DNA from: Sporosarcina sp. Te-1
GTDB lineage: Bacteria > Bacillota > Bacilli > Bacillales_A > Planococcaceae
Assembly (NCBI RefSeq): GCF_017498505.1
Contig: NZ_CP071798.1
Coordinates: 3,273,501 to 3,337,500 of the forward strand
Reading direction: 5' to 3'
DNA: 64,000 nt
Shown here: positions 1 through 7,685 of the stretch, in pieces
Numbering within the stretch: position 1 is the stretch's first letter
Layout of the letters: every line of letters starts with the position of its first letter
The notes under the pieces: generated by a model
What the model was told of the DNA's origin: nothing
What the model saw: the letters and a program-made list of their open reading frames with translations, nothing else
The model's database searches: none
Translations under genes and position numbers: made by a program

Positions 1-639
1 TCACCGCTCGTCAGCTTATCCGTCTACACATCCGGCATGGAGGATCTCACGATGGACGAGAAGATAGACATTCGCGCTTTGCAAGGACTTATCATGCCGG
101 GGCTGGAAGTGCGCGTCGTAAATGAAAACGGGGAAGTGCCATGGGACGGCAAGACGATGGGGGAGCTGACAGTGCGCGGACCGTGGATTGCCAGCGAATA
201 CTACAAAGACGAGCGGACAGAAGAAGCATTCAAGGATGGCTGGTTGTATACGGGAGACATCGCCGTCATGACGGAATTCGGCTACTTGAAGCTGACGGAC
301 CGGACAAAGGATTTGATCAAGAGCGGCGGCGAGTGGATCTCATCAGTAGATTTAGAGAACGCATTGATGACGCACGAAGACGTATTCGAAGCAGCCGTCA
401 TCGCAGTGCCGCATGAGAAATGGCAAGAGCGGCCGCTCGCCTGCGTCGTGCTGAAAGAGGGACGGGCAGCGGACGAGGTGAAAAAGACAGAACTCCTCTC
501 CTACTTGGAAGGGCAATTTGCGAAATGGTGGGTTCCGGACGATGTGGTCTTCTTGGATGAAATTCCAAAGACCTCCGTCGGGAAGTTCTTGAAAGCTGCT
601 TTGCGTGATCGGTTAAAAGAGTATCAGGTGGAAGTGTAA
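1..639 (+). CDS. Acyl-CoA synthetase (AMP-forming), C-terminal part
   Basis: The reading frame is open to the first base of the window, so this is the 3' part of a longer gene with about 212 codons visible. It would activate a fatty or other carboxylic acid to acyl-AMP and then acyl-CoA. The adenylate-forming core motif is seen as GWLYTGD followed by LTDRTKDLIKSGGEW. The C-terminal domain carries the A10 motif PKTSVGKFLK with the catalytic lysine. It resembles medium/long-chain acyl-CoA ligases; the substrate cannot be read from this fragment. A terminator follows closely. Confidence 0.9.
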   Translation, partial: SPLVSLSVYTSGMEDLTMDEKIDIRALQGLIMPGLEVRVVNENGEVPWDGKTMGELTVRGPWIASEYYKDERTEEAFKDGWLYTGDIAVMTEFGYLKLTDRTKDLIKSGGEWISSVDLENALMTHEDVFEAAVIAVPHEKWQERPLACVVLKEGRAADEVKKTELLSYLEGQFAKWWVPDDVVFLDEIPKTSVGKFLKAALRDRLKEYQVEV

Positions 640-651
640 TAGAAAGGCGAG

Positions 652-684
652 GGCCATCCGGTATGTGTATCGGGTGGCTTTTTG
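652..684 (+). terminator. Rho-independent terminator after acyl-CoA synthetase
   Basis: GCCATCC and GGGTGGC can pair (one G-U) around a short loop and are followed by TTTTTG. It lies just after the stop codon at 639 and just before the repeat array. Confidence 0.7.
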
Positions 685-692
685 TGTAGGTT

Positions 693-1085
693 AGGAGTTG
701 GATAGAGGTTACGGAGGGCTTTCGCTCGGGTTGTGGAGTGTTATGCGCGGTTGCGGTGGTGTTATGCTCGGGTTGTGGAGTGTTATGCGCGTTTGCGGAG
801 GGGTTATGCTCGGGTTGTGGGGTGTTATGCGCGTTTGCGGAGGGGTTATGCTCGGGTTGTGGGGTGTTATGCGCGTTTGCGGAGGGGTTATGCTCGGGTT
901 GTGGAGTGTTACGCGCGTTTGCGGATGGGTTATGCTCGGGTTGTGGGGTGTTGCGCGTTTGCGGAGGGGTTATGCTCGGTTGCAGAGGGGTTATGCGCGG
1001 TTGCGGAGGGGTTATGCTCGGGTTGTGGAGTGTTATGCGCGGTTGCGGATGGGTTATGCTCGGTTCTGAAGTTATATGCGCGAAA
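693..1085. repeat. 21-bp phased tandem array, GTTATG core
   Basis: About 17 units with a 21-bp period each begin GTTATG (two or three degenerate). Two unit types alternate, GTTATGCGCG..TTGCGGAGGG and GTTATGCTCGGGTTGTGGAGT, giving a 42-bp higher-order repeat. The array lies between the convergent acyl-CoA synthetase and marR. Overlapping open frames across it are low-complexity by-products of the 21-bp period (seven codons) and I do not call them genes. The period matches the arrays near 28, 44 and 56 kb, but the core differs. Confidence 0.9.
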
Positions 1086-1087
1086 GC

Positions 1088-1097
1088 GGGGGGGGGG
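1088..1097. repeat. Poly-G tract
   Basis: Ten consecutive G residues follow the 21-bp array. Homopolymers like this slip in replication and are also a common place for sequencing error. No gene spans it. Confidence 0.8.
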
Positions 1098-1233
1098 ATG
1101 CTTGGTCACAGGAGGAATGGAAGCTTGTTTGCAGGGATTTCACCGCTTGTTCTTTATTCGATGTTGTGAAGATCACCACAACTATGAAAACAGCTCACTT
1201 TGTAAAGAGAAAATCAGTTTTTCACCTCACCCA

Positions 1234-1282
1234 TTGACAACAGGTTTAATTTACTTAATAATATAAATTAGTTACTAACTAA
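1234..1282 (+). promoter_or_regulatory. Promoter with MarR-type operator
   Basis: TTGACA (1234-1239), a 17-bp spacer and AATAAT (1257-1262) form a good vegetative promoter. Immediately downstream is a palindrome with seven-base arms, TTAGTTA-C-TAACTAA (1268-1282), typical of a repressor operator. The nearest regulator is the MarR gene at 1434-1901. The promoter now drives only a short broken frame. Confidence 0.65.
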
Positions 1283-1305
1283 ACTAATTACAAAGGAGGC
1301 TTCTG

Positions 1306-1350
1306 GTGATCGTATTTATGACAAAAACTACAATATCGGATCAGCAGTAG
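1306..1350 (+). pseudogene. Remnant of a promoter-proximal gene
   Basis: A strong ribosome site (AAAGGAGG, 1291-1298) precedes a GTG at 1306, but the frame stops after 14 codons. Another frame through 1386 encodes a plausible protein-like stretch containing NIGSAVAHLLAS, so the original gene has probably been cut by an indel and deletion. I cannot name it. Its promoter and operator remain intact, so it was probably the gene regulated by the adjacent MarR protein. Confidence 0.4.
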
Positions 1351-1392
1351 CTCATTTATTAGCGAGTTGTTGGATTATAAATCTCTAAAAAC

Positions 1393-1420
1393 GAAAAAAC
1401 CATAGTCCATAGTAGGACTA
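1393..1420 (-). terminator. marR terminator
   Basis: Read on the minus strand, TAGTCC and GGACTA form a perfect six-base stem and are followed by a T-rich tract. It lies 14 bases beyond the marR stop codon. Confidence 0.65.
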
Positions 1421-1433
1421 CAGTTACATTTCA

Positions 1434-1901
1434 TTACTGGTAAGAGCTTAAAAATCTAATAGATTTATTTAAAATGTGTATGAGTTGTTGCGTATCGTCA
1501 GTACCAAGATAGTCTCGCAAAGCTTGAAAGCGGTCAAATAGTTCCTGCTCTCTCGCTGCAACAAATTGGTGTCCGCTTTCGGTGGCTGATACGAGAATGG
1601 AACGCCGATCGTTTGGATCGGTCGTGCGTGTAATGTATCCAATTTGTTCAAGCGATTGAATAACGTGTGTTACAGCGGCTGATGTTATTTTCAATTGCTT
1701 GCTAAGCTCTGAAACCTTGATACCTTTTGTACCTGGTGGACATAAATAGGTTAGATGAACAAGCAGATTGGATTCGCTTTGCCGTAAATCCTTTGAAGGA
1801 CTGAAAACATGACCTATACGTTTTAACTGCCCAAATGTGAAAGCGAGTTCTTTCGTAGTATTATCTATATTTTTTTCTGAATGGTTATTGTCTGCAGACA
1901 T
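1434..1901 (-). CDS. MarR-family transcriptional regulator
   Basis: A 155-residue winged-helix repressor of the usual MarR length. The DNA-binding core is seen as VSELSKQLKITSAAVTHVIQSLEQIGYI, followed by the wing TRTTDPNDRRSILVSAT with the family DxRxxxVxxT pattern. MarR proteins act as dimers on palindromes and usually repress themselves and a neighbouring gene for export or detoxification. A palindrome lies in its own promoter and another in the promoter of the broken gene on the far side, so autoregulation is likely. Its present-day target and ligand are unknown. Confidence 0.88.
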   Translation of the reverse strand: MSADNNHSEKNIDNTTKELAFTFGQLKRIGHVFSPSKDLRQSESNLLVHLTYLCPPGTKGIKVSELSKQLKITSAAVTHVIQSLEQIGYITRTTDPNDRRSILVSATESGHQFVAAREQELFDRFQALRDYLGTDDTQQLIHILNKSIRFLSSYQ

Positions 1902-1930
1902 CCCAATTACCTCCGTATATATAATAATGG

Positions 1931-1959
1931 ATTATTTACTAAATTAATTATGTTGTCAA
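1931..1959 (-). promoter_or_regulatory. marR promoter with ATTTACTAAAT palindrome
   Basis: On the minus strand there is TTGACA (1959-1954), a 17-bp spacer and AATAAT (1936-1931), the same -35, spacing and -10 as the promoter at 1234. The spacer holds the palindrome ATTTACTAAAT (1934-1944). The same 11-mer (as ATTTAGTAAAT) recurs at 44645-44655 before the MATE operon. Confidence 0.6.
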
Positions 1960-2041
1960 GAATTCATACACCTTTCGATCATTTACCGCTACCTATTAAG
2001 AGATATTTTGTTGTGAACTTAATTTTTTAATTACTAAAGGA

Positions 2042-2599
2042 GTGTTGCTAGTTGCTAGTACAAATAAAAAACAAAGACTTGGCTACCTTAACAGACGAAG
2101 CATTGCTTTCGGCTTGTTTTACCCGTTGATTTTAGAGTATAAAAAAAGAATGTCTAAACAAGCAGAGAATAACTCTAGCTTAAAAGAAATCTTCTATCAA
2201 GAGCTGACGACTGGACAGAAAGCACTGTTTGTATTTCGTGTCTATTACGATCATGCAATTGAATCGGAAAGTGAATTTTATTGGTGGAGCAGCTATTACC
2301 TGGCGCAGCCCAAAATATGGTCATCGATCAAAGTAGGAGTAAAGCATTTTCGGGACCAATCGATGTATCTGCTTTTAGAAGAAATAGAAGCAATTTTAAG
2401 GAAATATAATTGTCCTGCCACTTTAGATAAATTCTCCATTACTCGGGAGGATCTAGAACGGAATATTGAGCTATTTACCTCTATTAAGCCCTTATATAGC
2501 AGGTTTAACCAAGATGCTCCGGTTACTATTAAGAACATTTGTCAATTCATCCGAACCAACAGTGAAGAATTTCTATCATTGGATTACGGATCGGCATGA
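2042..2599 (+). CDS. Hypothetical protein, 185 aa
   Basis: I do not recognise the family. The protein is mostly helical and soluble, with a conserved-looking aromatic stretch FRVYYDHAIESESEFYWWSSYYL around residues 60-85. There is no signal peptide or membrane span. The start is uncertain: the ribosome site AAAGGAG (2036-2042) overlaps the GTG used here, TTG 2045 is too close, and the next ATG in frame lies near 2151. It stands alone between marR (divergent) and a DUF4139 gene. Confidence 0.55.
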   Translation: MLLVASTNKKQRLGYLNRRSIAFGLFYPLILEYKKRMSKQAENNSSLKEIFYQELTTGQKALFVFRVYYDHAIESESEFYWWSSYYLAQPKIWSSIKVGVKHFRDQSMYLLLEEIEAILRKYNCPATLDKFSITREDLERNIELFTSIKPLYSRFNQDAPVTIKNICQFIRTNSEEFLSLDYGSA

Positions 2600-2725
2600 C
2601 CATCTACAAAATGGAAAAAGGGCGCTTTATTTTTTGAAAAAAGGGAATAGCGGTAGTGGGTCTCAAATCGGCGTTGGGGTTAATACTATGAAGTGAAAAT
2701 CTGTTATGAAATTGGAGGTCATAGG

Positions 2726-4015
2726 ATGCCAACACCCATTACAACATCAAATGCTACTGCTTGTTCGTTAACTGTTTATAGTGATGGTTTTGCACTTGTC
2801 AAAGATACACGGAAAGTTTCTGAGATCTGCGAGGACGATACAATTCATTTCACTGAGGTGGCGAGGCGCATTGAAGCCGACTCCATCATTATTGAGGGAA
2901 TGGATGTGTCGGAGCTCGAGTATTCCTTTGATTTACTCGATCAACAAAGTTTGCTCGAAAAATATGTCGGCCGTGAAGTAAAAGTATACGGTAGCCTGGA
3001 TCGTGATGGACGACTCTATACGCTGCTTCGTCCGGGGAATCCCCTTGTCCTGCAGGATGTAGAAACCAGTGAGATTGTTCTGGATCCACGTGGTGAAATC
3101 CGGTTCCCGGAGAATCCGGAAGGCTTGCATGCGAAGCCGACGCTCGTCTGGAAAGTCGCTGAAAAGCGGGATAGCGAAGTGTGTGTGTCCTATTTGACGG
3201 ACGGCGTCAAATGGGAGGCAGATTACGTCATTTCTTTGCATGGGGACAAGTTTGACTTGTCCGCTTGGCTGACGATGACGAACGCTTCGGGCGTCGCCTA
3301 TAAAGACGCGAATTTACGGTTGATTTCCGGCACGCTGAGCAAGGCGGGGAACGAAAACCAAAAGACGGGCAATCAGGAATTGTCCACAAAAGGCGGAGGA
3401 AAACAGAGCGACTCCTTTTCGGATTTTCACACCTATACCTTCCCGACTCCAATTACCTTGGAAAATCGTCAACAGAAATTGCTGCGGCTGCTCTCGTCTG
3501 CTGGTTCTCAAGCGCAAACCATCTATGAAGTGAATAACCAATCGTCCAACCCCGACATCTATATCGAATTTGATAATACAGAAGAGAACGGCCTCGGCTT
3601 TCCGTTGCCAGAAGGAACTTTCAAGATGTATCGGACCAATCCGGTGGATGGAAGTGCCGAGTTTATCGGGGAGGATCGGATCAAACATACGGAAGCGAAT
3701 AAAAAGGTTCGGTTGAAATCCGGTGAGGCTTGCGATATTAAAGTGGAAAGCAAAGAAAGCGGAAAGTATAAAGAAGGCGGCTATGAATACACGGAATACC
3801 AATATAAGATCGTCAACACGAAAGGTGAACCGATCGAGGCATTGATTCGTCAGCAAGTGCCCGGACGCCTGTGGACGGTCGATGAATCATCCCATGAGTG
3901 GGAAAAGAAACAAAACAATATTTTGCTGCCCGTCAATGTTGCGGTCGATCAGGAAGAGACCGTGAAATTCACCATTCGCCATGATCGTTCAGCACGCCGG
4001 ACGATCGGTTTCTAG
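2726..4015 (+). CDS. DUF4139 domain-containing protein
   Basis: 429 residues. The start is ATG 2726, placed by GGAGGT at 2714-2719; an in-frame GTG at 2693 has no ribosome site. The N-terminal part has the SLTVYSDGFALVKDTR signature seen before DUF4139 domains. The middle and C-terminal parts are beta-rich, with WEADYVISL and ending in an FTIRHDRSARR-type strand. There is no signal peptide. The molecular function of DUF4139 proteins is not established. It is a single-gene unit ending in a bidirectional terminator. Confidence 0.7.
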   Translation: MPTPITTSNATACSLTVYSDGFALVKDTRKVSEICEDDTIHFTEVARRIEADSIIIEGMDVSELEYSFDLLDQQSLLEKYVGREVKVYGSLDRDGRLYTLLRPGNPLVLQDVETSEIVLDPRGEIRFPENPEGLHAKPTLVWKVAEKRDSEVCVSYLTDGVKWEADYVISLHGDKFDLSAWLTMTNASGVAYKDANLRLISGTLSKAGNENQKTGNQELSTKGGGKQSDSFSDFHTYTFPTPITLENRQQKLLRLLSSAGSQAQTIYEVNNQSSNPDIYIEFDNTEENGLGFPLPEGTFKMYRTNPVDGSAEFIGEDRIKHTEANKKVRLKSGEACDIKVESKESGKYKEGGYEYTEYQYKIVNTKGEPIEALIRQQVPGRLWTVDESSHEWEKKQNNILLPVNVAVDQEETVKFTIRHDRSARRTIGF

Positions 4016-4063
4016 AGTCCATCGTTCATCAGTTGGATTGCATATGCAACAGTTCTACTGACT

Positions 4064-4099
4064 AAAGGCACCTTCCTATAACTGGATGGTGCCTTTCTG
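4064..4099. terminator. Bidirectional terminator
   Basis: AAAGGCACC and GGTGCCTTT form a perfect nine-base stem between two convergent genes, with T/A runs on both sides. Confidence 0.8.
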
Positions 4100-4103
4100 A
4101 TTG

Positions 4104-5807
4104 TCAGGTTGTATGTTCAATGAGTGTGTCTAATAATTGCAATACTTTTTCAGATGATAATTCCAATCGTTTTAAGTCCTCTTCCGCCTTCTCTAGTTCA
4201 TTCATGCCGTAGTGCAAAGCGGCAGCTTTCGCGTGTGCATGGACATCTGCGTGGTGTTTGTCCAACTCGGCGAACTCAGGAAAGTGACTGAAGCGTTTTT
4301 TCGTTTTTTTGTCGCCATACCACTTTCCAAGGCGACATTCAGTATGTGCAGCTACTTCTTCCGGGCGAATTTGTTCCAGCCCGATCAGCATATTGTAGAT
4401 GCGCCATTTCCATAATATGTGGTCTGTTTTAGATAGTTGCAACAATGTGAAGGGTGATAGGGACGTGGCATTTTCCTGAACTGCACGCAGCCGGAATTGG
4501 TCGATCTGCTGACTAAGTGTGTACAGAGAGATGGAAGTCTGCTCACTTAAGTCACGAATATCTACCTGCAATGCAGCCATGCGTGTCATCCGATTTGTAA
4601 TCTCATCGGCAGATGAGGACTGCTGTGCTGACACTGTTGCCATATTGGTGACATCTCTATCTATTTCATCTACAGATTGCTCGATTGATACTAACAAAGG
4701 CAGGGCCGTATTGGCTTTCCGTGTTGCCCCTTCAAGCACTACAGTCGTTTCACCGACTGATTTTGAAAAGCTATCTGTATAGCTTTTCAAGTATTGAACA
4801 TTTACTGAGACATCTTCAAGTGCGGTAACGGTATGTTCTGCCAGTTTCTTTACTTCTTGAGCGACAACAGCAAATCCCTTTCCGTGTTCTCCGGCTCTTG
4901 CTGCCTCGATGGAAGCATTTAAAGCTAATAAATTGGTCTGGGATGCAATATCATTAATTAATGTAACGACATTTTCAATCATATCAACACGATGTTGAAG
5001 TGTTGTGAAAGACTCAACGATTGTATGAAATGTCACACCTGTTTTTACAATATCCTCAATTGTTTCTTCGATCTTTTGTTTGCTTTGTGTAGTATATTTG
5101 ACTGCCTCCTTTGTTTTGATCGCAATGCTTGCAGCCGATTGTGCATTGCCCGCAATGGAGGAGGAAATCTCTTCGGTAGCGGAGGAAGTAGATTGGACTT
5201 CGGCAGTTTGATTATCGAGCTGTAACAGTAAGTCCTTCATATACATAATTTTTGTATTGGACTCTACTAAAGTATAGATATCCTTTACTACATTTCCGAC
5301 GATTGCATCGCTAATCGCATCGACAAAAAGCTGTTGTTCAATACTGACGGCTGCTTGCACAGATTGGAGCATGTCTGCCACTTTAGGAGAACGGGAGCCA
5401 AGCTGCTGCAAGGTAGCCATGGCTAGATAATAGTTAAGTTTGTTGTACAGGATAACCAGTTTTCCCGAATCGACTTGTTGATTGCGGAGCAATGAGAAAA
5501 AGGGAAGTACCTTTTCCAGATAGGCCTCGTCTCTTGGATGAGTCAGAAAGGTATCCAAGTATGTATACGTATCATTCTCGTTAATAAAATGGGTCGGATC
5601 TATAAAGTCGGAGAGGGATTGGTGAAAAAGTTGTTTTGCATTTTCCCAATGGTCTCCTATTTTCAACTTCAGCAGGCGAAGATTCTCTTCGTCATGAAGA
5701 TGAAAGTTATTGTATTGAAGAATCTCTTTAAAATGTCCGGCTGCCTCAATATCTGTTCCTTTACTGAAAGCGGCCTCGCCCTTCATTTTCGGTTTGAATA
5801 TGACCAT
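4104..5807 (-). CDS. Soluble chemoreceptor: globin-like sensor, MA signalling domain, CZB domain
   Basis: 567 residues with no membrane span. Residues 1 to about 175 align with the globin-coupled sensor of HemAT (start similar; [11 protein letters not shown] matches the end of the sensor). Where HemAT has its proximal heme histidine (SIHLRIG) this protein reads SLLRNQQ, so heme binding is doubtful. Residues about 200-430 form the MCP domain, with the hairpin tip [20 protein letters not shown]. The C-terminal ~115 residues form a chemoreceptor zinc-binding domain, with [14 protein letters not shown] and HHADVHAH supplying the His/Cys ligands. It should signal to CheA/CheW in the cytoplasm. No other chemotaxis gene is nearby. 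Confidence 0.85.
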   Translation of the reverse strand: MVIFKPKMKGEAAFSKGTDIEAAGHFKEILQYNNFHLHDEENLRLLKLKIGDHWENAKQLFHQSLSDFIDPTHFINENDTYTYLDTFLTHPRDEAYLEKVLPFFSLLRNQQVDSGKLVILYNKLNYYLAMATLQQLGSRSPKVADMLQSVQAAVSIEQQLFVDAISDAIVGNVVKDIYTLVESNTKIMYMKDLLLQLDNQTAEVQSTSSATEEISSSIAGNAQSAASIAIKTKEAVKYTTQSKQKIEETIEDIVKTGVTFHTIVESFTTLQHRVDMIENVVTLINDIASQTNLLALNASIEAARAGEHGKGFAVVAQEVKKLAEHTVTALEDVSVNVQYLKSYTDSFSKSVGETTVVLEGATRKANTALPLLVSIEQSVDEIDRDVTNMATVSAQQSSSADEITNRMTRMAALQVDIRDLSEQTSISLYTLSQQIDQFRLRAVQENATSLSPFTLLQLSKTDHILWKWRIYNMLIGLEQIRPEEVAAHTECRLGKWYGDKKTKKRFSHFPEFAELDKHHADVHAHAKAAALHYGMNELEKAEEDLKRLELSSEKVLQLLDTLIEHTT

Positions 5808-5921
5808 TTATGCATCTCCCCCAGATAACAGTTAGTAGTAAATTGAACCTACCAAAAGAATATTTTGATAGTTCTTTTGTTAGAATATCATCGTTTCAAA
5901 TTCCATGCAATGACATCAGAT

Positions 5922-6030
5922 TGTGAATAACTTTTCTATCTAGTAATGAAAATTCGGAAATTATTAACACTTTATTAGACTTACTCACATAAAATTGTGG
6001 ATAAAGTTGCAACAGCAACAGTTATCCACA
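5922..6030. other. Cluster of DnaA boxes
   Basis: Within the 366-base gap between the chemoreceptor and the dedA-like gene there are three perfect matches to the DnaA box TTATNCACA: 5922-5930 (minus, TTATTCACA), 5996-6004 (minus, TTATCCACA) and 6022-6030 (plus, TTATCCACA). Two one-mismatch copies lie at 5961-5969 (TTATTAACA) and 5981-5989 (TTACTCACA). The last two perfect boxes form a 13-base inverted repeat whose spacer (GTTGC-AACA-GCAAC) is itself palindromic. No replication initiation gene is nearby, so this is not oriC; it looks like one of the DnaA-box clusters known elsewhere on Bacillus chromosomes. Confidence 0.7.
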
Positions 6031-6173
6031 ATTTGGCCAAGTCATTTCATAATAGCAGCTGAAATTGCGTATGATGGGTAAGCAGGAAGCAACCATTCGC
6101 AGGTAGGGTCCGTCCTATTAGTATTGCGCTCAATTGGATGATTTAGTAAAGTTAAAAGAGCGCAGGAGGTATT

Positions 6174-6785
6174 ATGGAAAACTGGATCACGGAATTCATG
6201 TCCGACTTCGGGTATATTGGTATTTGTCTTTTGATTTTGATTGAAAATGTGTTTCCACCCATTCCGTCCGAAGTCATCCTGACGTTTGGTGGATTCATGA
6301 CAACGTATTCCGGCATGACCGTTGTAGGCGTTATTTTAGCTGCGACGGCGGGTTCTGTAGTAGGCGCCATGATTCTGTTTAGCATTGGCATGCTGTTTGA
6401 CGTGGAGCGGCTGGAAAGGCTAGTCGACAGATGGGGAGGAATTTTGCGGATTACCCGCAAGGATATCCACCGGGTTGATGCGTGGTTTCGCCGATTTGGC
6501 GTGTGGGCGGTCTTGCTGTGTCGCCTGGTTCCGTTAGTGAGAAGCCTGATTTCGGTACCGGCTGGAATGGCGCGAATGAACTTTCCGCTGTTCATTTTGC
6601 TGACCGCAATCGGCAGTCTGGCGTGGAATACGATTCTTGTCTTGGTAGGAGCTAAGTTGGGTGAGAATTGGGATGCTGTCCTTGAATACATGGACATCTA
6701 TTCGACAGTTGTTTATATTTTATTAGGAATTGGCGGGATTGCGGTGTGTCTATGGTATATCCGCTTCCGCAGAAAGAGAGCTTAA
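6174..6785 (+). CDS. DedA-family membrane protein (candidate undecaprenyl-phosphate flippase)
   Basis: 203 residues with several hydrophobic segments. The family motifs are present: ENVFPPIPSEVILTFGG near residue 24 and the arginine-rich CRLVPLVRSLISVPAGMARM near residue 118. DedA (SNARE-associated/VTT) proteins include the B. subtilis and Staphylococcus carriers that return undecaprenyl phosphate to the inner leaflet. Here the gene lies six bases ahead of uppP, whose product makes undecaprenyl phosphate on the outer face, which supports that role by context. GGAGG at 6165-6169 sets the ATG. Confidence 0.88.
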   Translation: MENWITEFMSDFGYIGICLLILIENVFPPIPSEVILTFGGFMTTYSGMTVVGVILAATAGSVVGAMILFSIGMLFDVERLERLVDRWGGILRITRKDIHRVDAWFRRFGVWAVLLCRLVPLVRSLISVPAGMARMNFPLFILLTAIGSLAWNTILVLVGAKLGENWDAVLEYMDIYSTVVYILLGIGGIAVCLWYIRFRRKRA

Positions 6786-6791
6786 TTCATT

Positions 6792-7619
6792 ATGGACTTA
6801 TTTGATTTGTTAAAAGCGTTGATTCTTGGGTTTGTAGAGGGCATGACAGAGTTTGCGCCGGTATCCTCCACGGGTCATTTGATTATCGTGGACGATATGT
6901 GGCTGAAAACAGAGGAGTTTCTTGGAAAGTATCCGGCGATTACGTTTAAAATCGTGATCCAGTTAGGTTCGATATTAGCGGTTGTTGTCGTGTTCTGGAA
7001 ACGCTTGTTAAGCTTAGTCGGCCTCTACAATGTGAATGGAAAGAAAATGAGCAAGAGCTTTAATTTATTGCATGTCATTATAGGGATGCTACCGGCTGTC
7101 GTATTGGGCTTTGCATTCAAGGATTTGATTGATGACTATTTGTTTGGTGTCAAGACGGTAATTTTTGCACTAGTAGCAGGGGCCATCCTGATGATTGTTG
7201 CGGATAAATTCGGACCGAAACGGCCAAGAGTCCAGTCATTGGATCAAATTACATATGTGCAGGCCTTTACAGTCGGTCTCGTTCAATGTCTCTCGTTATG
7301 GCCAGGGTTTTCCCGTTCCGGTGCTACCATTTCAGGCGGTGTCCTCTTTGGATTGAATCACCGGACTGCGGCGGACTTTACATTCATTATGGCTGTTCCA
7401 ATTATGGCGGGCGCGAGCTTAGTATCCGTTCTGAAAAACTGGGAGTATATGTCGATGGACCATATTTCATTCTACATCGTCGGCTTCCTGAGTGCGTTTG
7501 TGTTCTCACTCATTTCAATCCGCTTCTTCTTGAAGCTGATTTCCAAGATCAAACTCGTGCCATTTGCGATTTACCGTATTATCTTAGCTGTTATCTTGGC
7601 AATCATCGTGTTTGCCTAA
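6792..7619 (+). CDS. uppP: Undecaprenyl-diphosphatase UppP (BacA)
   Basis: 275 residues, the normal UppP length. It removes a phosphate from undecaprenyl diphosphate so that the lipid carrier for peptidoglycan can be reused; extra copies give bacitracin resistance. The catalytic motifs are visible: EGMTEFAPVSSTGH (ExxxE plus the serine/histidine loop) at residues about 16-29, and GFSRSGATISGG near residue 172. The protein is strongly hydrophobic throughout. It is co-transcribed with the upstream dedA-like gene and ends at a strong terminator. Confidence 0.95.
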   Translation: MDLFDLLKALILGFVEGMTEFAPVSSTGHLIIVDDMWLKTEEFLGKYPAITFKIVIQLGSILAVVVVFWKRLLSLVGLYNVNGKKMSKSFNLLHVIIGMLPAVVLGFAFKDLIDDYLFGVKTVIFALVAGAILMIVADKFGPKRPRVQSLDQITYVQAFTVGLVQCLSLWPGFSRSGATISGGVLFGLNHRTAADFTFIMAVPIMAGASLVSVLKNWEYMSMDHISFYIVGFLSAFVFSLISIRFFLKLISKIKLVPFAIYRIILAVILAIIVFA

Positions 7620-7629
7620 TAACAAATAG

Positions 7630-7664
7630 ACCTTCGCACACTTCAAGTGCGAAGGTTATTTTTT
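7630..7664. terminator. Terminator after uppP
   Basis: ACCTTCGCAC and GTGCGAAGGT form a perfect ten-base stem, followed by TATTTTTT. It separates uppP from the convergent ABC permease. Confidence 0.9.
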
Positions 7665-7685
7665 GTGGAACAACCGGTTTTCATT

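Noticed and set aside
698..1266. Three overlapping long open frames across the GTTATG array
   Set aside because: They are low-complexity translations of a 21-bp repeat, present in several frames at once, with no ribosome site or domain.
5922..6030. Chromosome replication origin
   Set aside because: No dnaA, dnaN or AT-rich unwinding region with neighbouring origin genes; only a box cluster.
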